A DNA stretch of 23,923 bases from Halanaerobiaceae bacterium (GCA_003554685.1 PWHA01000061.1:1-23923); one strand, 5' to 3'; positions 15,638 through 23,423 are shown, counted from the first letter of the stretch. A program made the numbers and translations. Notes: a model not told the origin generated them from the letters alone.

Positions 15638-15800
15638 TCCAGGCAGGTCTCCTGACTTCCAGCAATTATCCAGCTCTGCCTTCCCTGCAAACTGCAAGTG
15701 GCTGAACTGAGCGGGTTTTGCCGGTAACAGTGGCGGGCCCGTTCAGGATTCTCACCTGATTCCCTATTCTCTCCCGGTCGTAACCGGAAGCACCTGAAAA
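15638..15800 (-). ncRNA. Cobalamin riboswitch aptamer
   Basis: Read on the minus strand, the segment shows conserved blocks of the cobalamin (B12) riboswitch in order: AGGTGC near 15790-15795, GGGAATCAGGTGAGAATCC, the B12 box core CCCGCCACTGT, and GTCAGGAGACCTGCC at 15642-15656. Upstream of btuF and cobU, it should reduce expression when adenosylcobalamin or a related corrinoid is abundant. Two terminators follow at 15475 and 15426, consistent with control of transcription. Ends are approximate. Confidence 0.95.
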
Positions 15801-15876
15801 CGTATTTTTTAAATTTTACTGAAAAATCTGCTCTATATATAATCTTTCTGGGTCAAAGTAATATCTCCTGCCTGAT

Positions 15877-15904
15877 ATTATGATTTTTATCAGAAATTCC
15901 TCAA
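15877..15904 (-). promoter_or_regulatory. Possible promoter of the riboswitch transcript
   Basis: TTGAGG (15899-15904), a 16-nt spacer and CATAAT (15877-15882) on the minus strand would start transcription about 75 nt before the aptamer. The match is moderate and other AT-rich choices exist nearby, including TATATA near 15838. Confidence 0.3.
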
Positions 15905-16147
15905 AACCCTTACAATCTGAAATTACTGAAAATTAATCTTATAGTTTTCAGAGAAATTACCAGCAAACTTCCATTCTCAGGGAGCTTCAATGGCAAATTA
16001 TTGCTTTCCCGCCCCAAGACCTCCCTGAAGCAGCCAGAATTTATCAGCATCCGGCCTCATAACAATTTAACTTTTTGCTGCTGCAATACCAGGAAACAGC
16101 TACTATAACAGCCAGCCATGTTTAAGGGCAGCTTAAATTAACAACAG
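15905..16147. other. Non-coding gap between the B12 riboswitch region and nadE
   Basis: No convincing gene, RNA or promoter was found here on either strand. The only structure noted is a spaced inverted repeat, TCAGGGAG at 15977-15984 and CTCCCTGA at 16021-16028, and a short palindrome TTTAAG/CTTAAA near 16117-16133 without a T-run. No clear terminator follows nadE. Confidence 0.5.
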
Positions 16148-16906
16148 TCAGCTGGTTAAATTCTCACGCTCGGGAACTGGCGGTGGTTCCAGCTTATGCC
16201 GGTTATTCTTCCGCATATCTTCAATTTTTTCTTCCAGTTCAGGAGAGAGACTATTACCCAAGATATAGCTGTCCAGTTCTGCATAGCTCAATCCCATTTC
16301 CCCTTCATCGGTCTGTCCTTCCCAGAGACCGGCAGAAGGTTGGCGGTTAATAATTTTAGCAGGCAGCCCCAGATAACTGGCGATTTCTCTGACCTCGGTT
16401 TTCACCAGCCTGCCCAAAGGTGCAATATCAATTCCTCCATCTCCATATTTGGTAAAATACCCGACTGAAAGCTCACTCCAGTTATCGGTACCCACCACCA
16501 GATAATCCTTCCGGGCCGCCAGATAATAAAGAACGGTCATTCTCAAACGGGGTTTAATATTGGCAGCTGCCATTTTATCCTCACCGGGAGCCAGCTGCTG
16601 CAGCTGCTTCCGCAGCAGATTAAACACCTCATCCAGTTCCAATTCCTGGTGCTCAATGCCGATCTCTCCAGCAGCCAGCAGAGCATCCTGGCGATCCTCA
16701 GAGCTGCTGTGGCAGGGCATGATCAGCCCGAGCGACTCTTCCCCGCAGGCTCTTTTAACCAGAGCAGCGGTAACGGAAGAGTCAAGTCCCCCGCTCAAAC
16801 CAACAATGCCTCCGGATTTGCCGGCGGAGGTTATTCTGTCAGCTATCCAGTTAGTAAGATAATCCACGGCTTTTTCACAGTCAATTTCTACCAGCTCAGC
16901 AGACAT
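16148..16906 (-). CDS. nadE: NAD+ synthetase, ammonia-dependent type
   Basis: NadE converts deamido-NAD+ to NAD+ with ATP and ammonia. It has no glutaminase domain, so it is the short form. Motifs include the ATP pyrophosphatase loop GLSGGLDSSVTAALVKRA (about 37-54), LIMPCHSS, ANIKPRLRMTVLYYLA, VVGTDNWSELSVGYFTKYGDGGIDIAPL and ELDSYI. I chose the ATG at 16906 because AGGGGG precedes it at a spacing of 6. An in-frame ATG six codons upstream (16924), with a GAGG in front, is the alternative. It starts within about 45 nt of the pseudokinase stop and is probably co-transcribed with it. Confidence 0.94.
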   Translation of the reverse strand: MSAELVEIDCEKAVDYLTNWIADRITSAGKSGGIVGLSGGLDSSVTAALVKRACGEESLGLIMPCHSSSEDRQDALLAAGEIGIEHQELELDEVFNLLRKQLQQLAPGEDKMAAANIKPRLRMTVLYYLAARKDYLVVGTDNWSELSVGYFTKYGDGGIDIAPLGRLVKTEVREIASYLGLPAKIINRQPSAGLWEGQTDEGEMGLSYAELDSYILGNSLSPELEEKIEDMRKNNRHKLEPPPVPERENLTS

Positions 16907-16950
16907 TTTTTTCCCCCTTTGCATTCAACCTCAATCAAATAAACTTATCT

Positions 16951-18384
16951 TTAACCACCGTTTCCAGGCTCTTCAAAATCTCCGGTTATGATGTCCTTAA
17001 TTAATCCTGAAATTCCGGTGATCTGCCAGCGATCATTAACAATATTCAGCCTGAGGAAATCCCGGGCTTCCAGCTCTACTCTGCCTTCTTCAGTATTAAT
17101 GAAAAATTGATAATCTGCCCGAAAAATTATTTCCTCTTCGTTCTCCTGCTCGGGTGCCAGGTCCAGGTTTTCCACTCCAAATAGGGTTTCAAATTCCTCC
17201 CCGACAGATTCAGCTGCTATATGCTCCTCCTCTGCTTCCTCCTCGGGTATCTGCATCTCATAGAACTGCCGAACGGTTTCCATAACATGAGATTCTGACA
17301 CCATCCTTCTCAGCCGGCCCAGATCAACAACTGCAGTGTCATCGAGAAGAGTTAAATTCTTTTCATTAATTGACTGATAAAAATAACGGGTAACCTCCTC
17401 AGCAGAATGAGAAGAGGTTATCTGCTCTTCAACTCCGGTTGATAAAAACATCAGGGGAATCATAATAATTATTACAGCAAACAGCAGCAACAAATGCCAG
17501 CGTCTTTTTACATTAAGCTTAAGAGTCTGCTTCAGGTTAAAAAACTTAATACTGCGCTGAATTCTGCTTCTTTCCTGCTGGTAATCTTTGGGATCCAGTT
17601 TTAGCTTTTGACCGGAAAGAACCTGGATTTTTTCCTGCATCTCAACCATTCCTGGCCGATCCTCCGGCCGGGAAGCCAGACAGCTGTCTACCAGCTCCCC
17701 CAGAGCCGGAGCAATTTCTGGTCTTAAATCTCGCAATTTTAGTCGGCTGTCGGTTATAATCCTGTCGACAACTTCGGATTTATCCCGCCCCTGAAAGGGA
17801 GAGCTGCCGGTCAGAAAATAATAGATTATCACCCCCAGAGAAAAAACCAGAGACTTTTCTCCTGCAGAGCCCCCCTCTTCAATCAGTTCCGGAGGACGGA
17901 AGTATTCTTCAGTCAGCTGCTTTTCGGCATCTCCATATTTTATTAAAATTTCAGCCAGTTCCGGGGGAAGCAGTCTCACTTCCGGTTTTTTGGAATTAGA
18001 AAGACTACCGGAAAATCTCAGCTGGTCCAGGGTAATAAATCTCCAGCCGAGTTCTGGAGCCCTGAGGTAATTCAATGTCTTCACCAGCTGCTGCCACCAG
18101 TCCAGCACCATTTCAGGCTCCAGCTTCTCAGGCAAATCCCCGCTCTGCTGCTGCCAGTCCCTATCCCGGCACAGCAGATAATATCCATAATCGGATTTAT
18201 GCAGTTCAACAAAATCAACCAGAACATTTCCTGGGACAGCGGGGTATTTATCCAGCACATTCTCCACTTCCTGCTTTATTTCATTGAGAACCCGGGAACG
18301 GGGCTGCTTTCTGCTAAAAATGTTGCGGCCATAAAGCAATTCACCCTCCCGTTCAAATTTCTTAAACAAATTTTCTGACCTCAA
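16951..18384 (-). CDS. Membrane-anchored protein pseudokinase with extracytoplasmic domain
   Basis: This 477-residue protein has a cytoplasmic kinase-like domain (about 10-255), a basic linker, one membrane helix (297-315) and an extracytoplasmic domain (316-477) of the NTF2-like kind, inferred from TRYFYQSINEKNLTLLDD and a closing RWQITGISG strand pair. The C-lobe matches Hanks-type kinases: RPPE at 163-166 for the APE motif, SLVFSLGVIIYYFLTGSSPF at 178-197, and RPEDRP at 239-244. The active site is gone. The HRD position reads WRF (114-116), the DFG position reads PPE (140-142), and there is no glycine-rich loop. It should not phosphorylate but could bind partners. The start is TTG with AGGGGGTGA upstream. 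It precedes nadE. The fold call is confident; the role is unknown. Confidence 0.75.
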   Translation of the reverse strand: MRSENLFKKFEREGELLYGRNIFSRKQPRSRVLNEIKQEVENVLDKYPAVPGNVLVDFVELHKSDYGYYLLCRDRDWQQQSGDLPEKLEPEMVLDWWQQLVKTLNYLRAPELGWRFITLDQLRFSGSLSNSKKPEVRLLPPELAEILIKYGDAEKQLTEEYFRPPELIEEGGSAGEKSLVFSLGVIIYYFLTGSSPFQGRDKSEVVDRIITDSRLKLRDLRPEIAPALGELVDSCLASRPEDRPGMVEMQEKIQVLSGQKLKLDPKDYQQERSRIQRSIKFFNLKQTLKLNVKRRWHLLLLFAVIIIMIPLMFLSTGVEEQITSSHSAEEVTRYFYQSINEKNLTLLDDTAVVDLGRLRRMVSESHVMETVRQFYEMQIPEEEAEEEHIAAESVGEEFETLFGVENLDLAPEQENEEEIIFRADYQFFINTEEGRVELEARDFLRLNIVNDRWQITGISGLIKDIITGDFEEPGNGG

Positions 18385-18497
18385 TAAATTTTCACCCCCT
18401 GTCAGCTGCCTGCAACAGGCCCTGTCGGTTATGATTTATCTCTCAATCCTGACTTTCCTCCTGCAAATCAATCCACCGGGATAAAAAGATAATCAGC

Positions 18498-18539
18498 GGA
18501 GTTTGATTCAAGCTTTTTGGAGTTTAGTTCAAGATTTTT
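18498..18539. repeat. Imperfect 21-bp tandem repeat, two copies
   Basis: Two adjacent 21-bp units beginning GGAGTTT and ending TTTTT differ at three positions. They lie in the 164-bp gap between the pgi stop and the pseudokinase start. They contain no clear promoter or terminator. Confidence 0.75.
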
Positions 18540-18548
18540 AAAGTCAGT

Positions 18549-19982
18549 TTATAATATTAAATCAGGATCAGGCTCTGACCAGTTTTCAAATTCTTCTTCT
18601 TTCTCCTGATAGCCTTCCCGGCCCAGAATTCCGTAGGTATAGTTTTTCCCCAGCTCGACCCCGGGTTGATTGTAGGTATTGATGTTAAAAAGTTCTCCCA
18701 CAAAGGCTGTCTCCATCTCCAGCAGATAAAAGAGCTGGCCCAGGGGGAAGGCCGTAACTTCAGGTACTTTAATGGTTGCATTGGTCCGTCCTCTTTTGGC
18801 CAGGGCTCTTTCGGTGGCCTTTTTCTCGGTATTAAGAAGCCGGGCCAGCGAATAACCTCCCAGATAATTCAGACCATCGAGATCCTGATAAAGCTTCGGC
18901 ATCTCAAGATTTCTCCGGTGATTTTCTACTTCAATAAAGGTAATGATTTTATCAAAGGGTCCTTCCATATAAAGCTGAACCTGGGAATGCTGATCGGTAG
19001 CGCCCAGGGCCTTAATGGGAGTGGGGCCCACATTGACCCGCTCACCCTTGCGATTGACTTCCTTGCCTAGTGATTCTGCCCAGAGCTGGCGATACCAGTC
19101 AGCAAGATCCTTAAGAGCATGGCTGTAGGGCATCATAACCGTCATTCTCTTGCCTTCCTGATAGGCAAGATACTGCAGGGCCCCGTGAAGATAGGCAGGA
19201 TTTTGCCAGATATTTTCCTCCCGACAGCGTTCAGCCATTTCAGCTGCTCCGGCCAGAAGTTCTGAAATATTAATACCGGTAAAGGCGGCTGATACCAGCC
19301 CAACCGGAGTTAAAACCGAGAAACGCCCTCCCACATCTTCGGGAATGCTGAAACAGGGATAGCCTTCCCGCCCGGCAATTTCAATTAGATAACCGGAATC
19401 CTTGCTGGTAGTGGCAATAAAATGCTCGTCTACCCGATCCTGACCAACTTCTTCTGCTACCGCCTCCCGGGCAATCAAATACAAACTCATGGTTTCTGCC
19501 GTGCTGCCTGATTTAGAAATTACATTAAAGACTGTCCTTTCCATATCAAGAAAATCCAGCAGGGCAGCAAACCTTTCCGGGTCAACATTATCCGGCACAA
19601 AAAGCCTGGGATAGCCCTCTCTTACCCCAGAATTAAGATTATAATAGGGATCATTCAGAGCTGTCTGAAGAGCAATATTACCCAGGGCTGAGCCCCCGAT
19701 GCCCAGAACTACAAAATTATCATAATCTCCTGCTCTTTCTTCAGCCATTTCTCTAATTCTGGTTACCACCTTTTCCTGGCGGAAGGGTAATCTGGTAAAA
19801 CCGGGCTTCTGTTCCTGTATCCGGTAATGGACCTCCCGGGTCCGGGCCTTTAATTCAGATACCCGGGCTTTCTTGATGCCGTGTTCCTCCCCCAGCCTTG
19901 AGGCAAACATGTTGTTGACATCCAGAGTAATTCTTCTGCCGGCTGCATTTTTGCCATTATCAAAATTATTATTTGCAGTCAT
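18549..19982 (-). CDS. pgi: Glucose-6-phosphate isomerase
   Basis: Pgi interconverts glucose-6-phosphate and fructose-6-phosphate in glycolysis. The 477-residue protein is of the compact bacterial type, shorter than the roughly 550-residue enterobacterial form. It shows FVVLGIGGSALGNIALQTAL (about 89-108), ISKSGSTAETMS, the PGI signature region EDVGGRFSVLTPVGLVSAAF, KEVNRKGERVNVGPTPIKALGATDQHSQVQLYMEGP and the C-terminal FNINTYNQPGVELGK with the catalytic Lys. The ATG at 19982 has a GGTGGTGAAAG some 10 nt upstream. The gene stands alone, with 125 nt to psuG on one side and 164 nt to the pseudokinase on the other. Confidence 0.96.
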   Translation of the reverse strand: MTANNNFDNGKNAAGRRITLDVNNMFASRLGEEHGIKKARVSELKARTREVHYRIQEQKPGFTRLPFRQEKVVTRIREMAEERAGDYDNFVVLGIGGSALGNIALQTALNDPYYNLNSGVREGYPRLFVPDNVDPERFAALLDFLDMERTVFNVISKSGSTAETMSLYLIAREAVAEEVGQDRVDEHFIATTSKDSGYLIEIAGREGYPCFSIPEDVGGRFSVLTPVGLVSAAFTGINISELLAGAAEMAERCREENIWQNPAYLHGALQYLAYQEGKRMTVMMPYSHALKDLADWYRQLWAESLGKEVNRKGERVNVGPTPIKALGATDQHSQVQLYMEGPFDKIITFIEVENHRRNLEMPKLYQDLDGLNYLGGYSLARLLNTEKKATERALAKRGRTNATIKVPEVTAFPLGQLFYLLEMETAFVGELFNINTYNQPGVELGKNYTYGILGREGYQEKEEEFENWSEPDPDLIL

Positions 19983-20010
19983 AATTAAACTTTCACCACC
20001 CCAAAAAAAT

Positions 20011-20056
20011 TTATTGAATAAAGGAGAAGACGTTATAGCTGGTAAACATTCAATAA
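20011..20056. repeat. Spaced inverted repeat in the pgi leader
   Basis: TTATTGAAT (20011-20019) and ATTCAATAA (20048-20056) are perfect 9-bp inverted arms separated by 28 nt, upstream of pgi. It could be an operator or an mRNA fold. AT-rich composition makes chance plausible. Confidence 0.45.
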
Positions 20057-20107
20057 GCAGGTTTATAAATCAAATAGTCTTCTGAAGGTTTTATTTTTGC
20101 TTAAAAT

Positions 20108-21031
20108 TTAATCACCCATAACCTCCAGATTCTGATGAGACACCGCAACCCTGGCTCCCAGTCTGGCATTATTTTTTAAAAGTTCTATATTAACCTTTAA
20201 ACTCTGCCCGGAGGATATTTTTTTTATTCTCTCCAGCAAAAAGGGAGTCAGAGCAGATCCTGAAATATCTTCATCCCGGGCTTCGGCTACTGCCTTTTTT
20301 ATTTCAGGCTCAATTTCAGCCAGCGGAATTTCTCTTTCCCGGGAAATAGGGTTGGCAACCAAAATACCGTTTTTCAACTCAAGGTCATCTCTGGCTCTTG
20401 CTATCTCAGCTATGTCCTGAGGTGTGTCCACCCTGATTTTTAGCTTCAGACCACTTTTCCGGGAATAAAAAGCTGGAAATTCATCGGTCTTAAAGCCCAG
20501 CACCGGAACACCTTCGGTCTCGAGCCTTTCCAGAGTAAGTTCCAGATCAAGGATAGCTTTAGCACCTGCCGAAATAACAGTCACAGGTGTCCTGCCCAGC
20601 TCGGTTAGATCAGCAGAAATATCAAGGCTGTTTTCTCCTCCCCGGTGAACACCGCCAATTCCCCCGGTGACAAAAAACCTGATATCGGCCCGATGAGAAG
20701 CAATCATTGTCGCAGCTACCGTGGTAGAGCCATACTTGCCTGAACTTACAGCCCAGGGAATATCACGGCGGCTGATTTTCTCAACATCCTCTCTGTCAGC
20801 CAGCTCCTTTATTTCCTTCCGGGAAAGACCTACCTTAATTTTGCCTGCCAGAACGGCTATAGTCGCCGGCACAGCTACCTCTTTTTCAATTATTTTTTCA
20901 ACCTCAAGAGCTGTTTCGATATTCTCGGGATAAGGCATCCCGTGAGTAATCACCGTGGATTCCAGAGCAACCACCGGCCGCCTGTCATACTTTGCCTGTT
21001 GAATCCTGTCAGCTATAATTAAAGATTTCAC
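20108..21031 (-). CDS. psuG: Pseudouridine-5'-phosphate glycosidase
   Basis: PsuG breaks the C-C bond of pseudouridine-5'-phosphate to give uracil and ribose-5-phosphate. The 307-residue protein has the family N-terminal block VVALESTVITHGMPYPENIETA (20-41, with catalytic Glu24), PATIAVLAGKIKVGLS, RFFVTGGIGGVHRGGENSLDISADL (118-142, metal-site Asp) and VISAGAKAILDL with the Schiff-base Lys158. The start is GTG at 21031, which overlaps the psuK stop (GTGA), and GGGGG provides the ribosome binding site. With psuK it forms a complete pseudouridine breakdown pair for salvage of nucleosides from RNA turnover. Confidence 0.95.
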   Translation of the reverse strand: MKSLIIADRIQQAKYDRRPVVALESTVITHGMPYPENIETALEVEKIIEKEVAVPATIAVLAGKIKVGLSRKEIKELADREDVEKISRRDIPWAVSSGKYGSTTVAATMIASHRADIRFFVTGGIGGVHRGGENSLDISADLTELGRTPVTVISAGAKAILDLELTLERLETEGVPVLGFKTDEFPAFYSRKSGLKLKIRVDTPQDIAEIARARDDLELKNGILVANPISREREIPLAEIEPEIKKAVAEARDEDISGSALTPFLLERIKKISSGQSLKVNIELLKNNARLGARVAVSHQNLEVMGD

Positions 21032-22071
21032 TTAAAATCCCCCGTTTCCTTATTTCCAGCCAGCTGCTCGGCCAGATTGCTTACCACCGCATCCCGTGAC
21101 TGGATGGTTAGCAGGGCAGCCTGCTGCCCCAGGGCTGCAGCCTCTTCCGGATCAAGACCGAGCTGCAATCCCCGGATAAAACCGGCTGTCAGAGCATCGC
21201 CTGCTCCGGTGGTTTCTATTATCTTTCTCCCCTTTTTTCCGGGAGAAGGTTGATAAAAATTCTGCTCCGGCCCAGCATATATCACCCCGGCAGAACCCAG
21301 ACTTACCAGAAGTTTTGTCCCGGGGGTTAACTTACTTCTGCTGCTGACGACAATTTCTGCTATTCTTCTGACTTTTCCTGCAGCTCCAGATGTCCCGTTA
21401 GAATTATTTTTGTTATTTATATCCAGTTTCAGATCTTCTTTTAGTCCATAGAGATAAAAGAATTCTTCCAGATTAGGGGTTAGATAAGCTATTTTACCGA
21501 TTAAGTTTTTAATTTTACCGGCCTTCTTTAGAGAAACAGGGTCAACAATTATATTCGCCTCAAAACCGGCAGCCATAAGCCATTCCAGCACCGGAACTGG
21601 CAGATTGGTGTCGGCAAAAATATAGTCGGCCTGACTTAACAGACAGAACATATCTTCCAGCTTTTCCGGTACTATTTCACGGATTATCTCCATATCTGCC
21701 ACAGCGGCTTGAAGCTCTCCCTGATTATCCAGAAGAGCCAGATAGGTTCCGGTTTGATATCTGCTGGACTTTATAATATATTCCAGATTAACACCACTAT
21801 TTCCTGTTTTCTTAAGAATCATTTCTCCATAAAAATCCTGACCAACTGCCGAAATCAGGTAAACCCTGGATTGCAATTCTGCCAGACTGGCTGCTGTATT
21901 TCGGGCAACTCCCCCGGGTGTGCTGAAAATACGGCCTGGATTAGAAGTTCCTGGAATAAAACATTTTTCCGGGTAACCCTTAATATCAAGGTTAGCACCT
22001 CCCAGTGCTACAACATAACCATTAACTGCTTTATTATCATATCCCCTTTTACTTTTTTTCAAGTTTCTCAC
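21028..22071 (-). CDS. psuK: PfkB-family pseudouridine kinase
   Basis: PsuK phosphorylates pseudouridine to pseudouridine-5'-phosphate, the PsuG substrate. The 347-residue protein is a PfkB (ribokinase-like) sugar kinase: VALGGANLDIKGYP (21-34) near the N-terminus, PGGVARNTAASLAELQ (52-67), and the ATP-binding and catalytic motif IIETTGAGDALTAGFIRGLQLG near the C-terminus, with the catalytic Asp in GAGD. The GTG at 22071 is the longest start; a TTG three codons on is better placed after AGGGTGA. The overlap with psuG fixes its function more firmly than the sequence alone, since PfkB kinases vary in substrate. Confidence 0.9.
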   Translation of the reverse strand: MRNLKKSKRGYDNKAVNGYVVALGGANLDIKGYPEKCFIPGTSNPGRIFSTPGGVARNTAASLAELQSRVYLISAVGQDFYGEMILKKTGNSGVNLEYIIKSSRYQTGTYLALLDNQGELQAAVADMEIIREIVPEKLEDMFCLLSQADYIFADTNLPVPVLEWLMAAGFEANIIVDPVSLKKAGKIKNLIGKIAYLTPNLEEFFYLYGLKEDLKLDINNKNNSNGTSGAAGKVRRIAEIVVSSRSKLTPGTKLLVSLGSAGVIYAGPEQNFYQPSPGKKGRKIIETTGAGDALTAGFIRGLQLGLDPEEAAALGQQAALLTIQSRDAVVSNLAEQLAGNKETGDFK

Positions 22072-22164
22072 CCTTTTAAACCCTAAAAATTTTAAAAAAG
22101 TGGAATCTGTTTTATCCAGGCTATTCTTTTTTCGGTCGGAAAACCCCGGGCAACTACTGTGAGA

Positions 22165-22200
22165 TAAAAAATAGCCCCGGGCCTGATAACCAGGCCGGGG
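22165..22200 (-). terminator. Intrinsic terminator after the superoxide reductase gene
   Basis: On the minus strand a GC-rich stem of 11 bp with one bulge (arms 22190-22200 and 22173-22184) is followed by TATTTTTTAT. It ends the rubrerythrin-superoxide reductase transcript before psuK. A second hairpin (GCAGGT/ACCTGC, 22212-22242) lies just upstream. Confidence 0.88.
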
Positions 22201-22263
22201 CAGATACTCCGGCAGGTTTATGCCAGCAAAGGCATTACCTGCATAAAATTAAGCTAAAAAAGA

Positions 22264-22617
22264 TTATTCTACAGTTATTTCATGACTGGATTCCCACTGT
22301 CCATGAAGGTTGCAGCTTTCAAAGGCTTTTAGTGTTGCAGGTTCCTCCAGTTTAACATTAAAGGTTACCTCTGCCTTGGCTTCTGGATTGAAATCGGCCC
22401 GGGCCAGCTGGAAATAATCAGCATAAAGGGCAACATACTGGATAAAATGACCTTCTTCCATGGGGTGTTCAATCTCTTTGCCCATCCTGAGAGTTACCTT
22501 GAAATATTCACCTTTTTTAACTTTGTCCGGCACGTCAATAAAATAAGGAACATGCTTCTTCTCCAGGGCAGTCTTGTCAGAGGGATCCTGCAGGGTTTTA
22601 ATTTGATACTTTGACAT
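22264..22617 (-). CDS. Superoxide reductase, class II (neelaredoxin type)
   Basis: Superoxide reductase reduces superoxide to peroxide at a His4-Cys iron centre without making oxygen, which suits an anaerobe. The 117-residue protein has ALEKKHVPYF with catalytic-loop Lys and ligand His22, the ligands His51 (EHP) and His57 (GHFIQ), and SCNLHGQWESSHE with ligands Cys102 and His105. There is no N-terminal desulforedoxin-like FeS4 domain, so it belongs to the one-iron class. The ATG has AAGGAGG upstream. It lies 85 nt behind rubrerythrin, shares its promoter, and makes the peroxide that rubrerythrin removes. Confidence 0.94.
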   Translation of the reverse strand: MSKYQIKTLQDPSDKTALEKKHVPYFIDVPDKVKKGEYFKVTLRMGKEIEHPMEEGHFIQYVALYADYFQLARADFNPEAKAEVTFNVKLEEPATLKAFESCNLHGQWESSHEITVE

Positions 22618-22641
22618 ATTTTTTCCTCCTTATTTATTTTT

Positions 22642-22700
22642 ATTTTAACCGGTTTTACACCCGGTTAAAATTATCCTGCATTCCAAAAAAGTAATGCAGG
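22642..22700 (-). other. Two perfect hairpins between rubrerythrin and superoxide reductase genes
   Basis: On the minus strand CCTGCATT (22693-22700) pairs with AATGCAGG (22675-22682), then AATTTTAACCGG-type arms pair at 22661-22671 and 22642-22652 (11 bp). Neither is followed by a T-run, so they are not ordinary terminators. They may set mRNA stability or the expression ratio of the two genes. Confidence 0.6.
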
Positions 22701-22702
22701 TC

Positions 22703-23257
22703 TCAGGCAAATTTTCTAAAACTTTCTGCCTCTTTTCCACATACCGGACATTTATCCGGAGCTTCCTCTTTAACGGTGTATCCGCAGTCCTTGCAAACCT
22801 GGAAGGAATCAACTTCGAAATCCTGGCCGCTATCCAGCGCTTCTTTAGCCCGGGAAAAAAGTTCAGCATGGGCTTTTTCAGCCTCCAGAGCATAATGAAA
22901 GCTCTTAATGGCTTCGCTTTCTTTCTGGTTTTTAGCCACCTGAGAAAAAGCAGGATACATCTGCTCTATTTCATGTTTTTCTCCGGCAATGGCATCTTTC
23001 AGATTTTCTGCTGTTTCACCGATGCCAAAACCTGCTCCGGCAGCAACCAGAAAATCTCCCTTAACATTTTCCAAAACTCCAAAATGATTGCCAGCATGAA
23101 TCTGTTCAGCAAAGGCCACGGCCTTAAAAAGAAGCCCAACCCCCGGAAAACCCTCCTCCTCAGCTTTATTGCTCCAGACCTGGTAGCGCTGATAGGCCTG
23201 GCTCTCTCCGGCAAAGGCAGATCTCAAATTTTCTGCAGTCATCTCATTATTCACCAT
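22703..23257 (-). CDS. rbr: Rubrerythrin
   Basis: Rubrerythrin reduces hydrogen peroxide in anaerobes using a diiron centre and a rubredoxin-type iron. From the ATG at 23257 the protein has 184 residues: a four-helix ferritin-like domain (about 1-140) with FAGESQAYQRY, the metal-site helices around AEQIHAGNHF and GEKHEIEQMYP, and ALEAEKAHAELF, followed by a rubredoxin-like knuckle pair CKDCGY and CPVCG (about 150-175). The frame is open further upstream, but that part reads as leader and lacks family similarity. The chosen ATG has GGGAGG about 11 nt upstream. It is the first gene of a two-gene oxidative-defence unit. Confidence 0.95.
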   Translation of the reverse strand: MVNNEMTAENLRSAFAGESQAYQRYQVWSNKAEEEGFPGVGLLFKAVAFAEQIHAGNHFGVLENVKGDFLVAAGAGFGIGETAENLKDAIAGEKHEIEQMYPAFSQVAKNQKESEAIKSFHYALEAEKAHAELFSRAKEALDSGQDFEVDSFQVCKDCGYTVKEEAPDKCPVCGKEAESFRKFA

Positions 23258-23340
23258 CAGAATCGCATCCTCCCTTTTTATTCTCGGTATAATTATCAGT
23301 GAAGCAAACCCGAACTCTATTGTCACTGTAAAAAATATTT

Positions 23341-23362
23341 TTCCAATTATTTTGGAATAATT
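23341..23362 (-). promoter_or_regulatory. Nested palindromes in the rubrerythrin leader (candidate operator)
   Basis: TTCCAA-N5-TTGGAA (23341-23357) and AATTATT-N4-AATAATT (23345-23362) overlap, both perfect. They lie about 35-55 nt downstream of the -10 box, in the transcribed leader. A peroxide or iron-responsive regulator of the PerR/Fur kind is possible, but the sequence is not the standard Per box. Confidence 0.4.
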
Positions 23363-23394
23363 TTTAAATAGAGAGAAAAATTTTACTTGAAAAC

Positions 23395-23423
23395 ATAATA
23401 ACACCTGGTAATTTTTTTGTCAA
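23395..23423 (-). promoter_or_regulatory. Sigma-A promoter for rubrerythrin-superoxide reductase
   Basis: On the minus strand a perfect TTGACA (23418-23423) is followed after 17 nt by TATTAT (23395-23400). It lies just after the end of the GH31 gene and gives a leader of about 130 nt before rubrerythrin. Confidence 0.85.

Noticed and set aside
22642..22671. 11-bp hairpin as a terminator after rubrerythrin
   Set aside because: No T-run follows on the minus strand, and the downstream gene lacks a visible promoter of its own.
22694..23302. 202-codon plus-strand open frame
   Set aside because: It is antisense to rubrerythrin, which has full family motifs, and it shows no recognisable domain.
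23258..23404. Upstream extension of rubrerythrin by 49 codons with a hydrophobic stretch
   Set aside because: It covers the leader with palindromes, has no ribosome binding site at its start and no family similarity; the ATG at 23257 has a good site.
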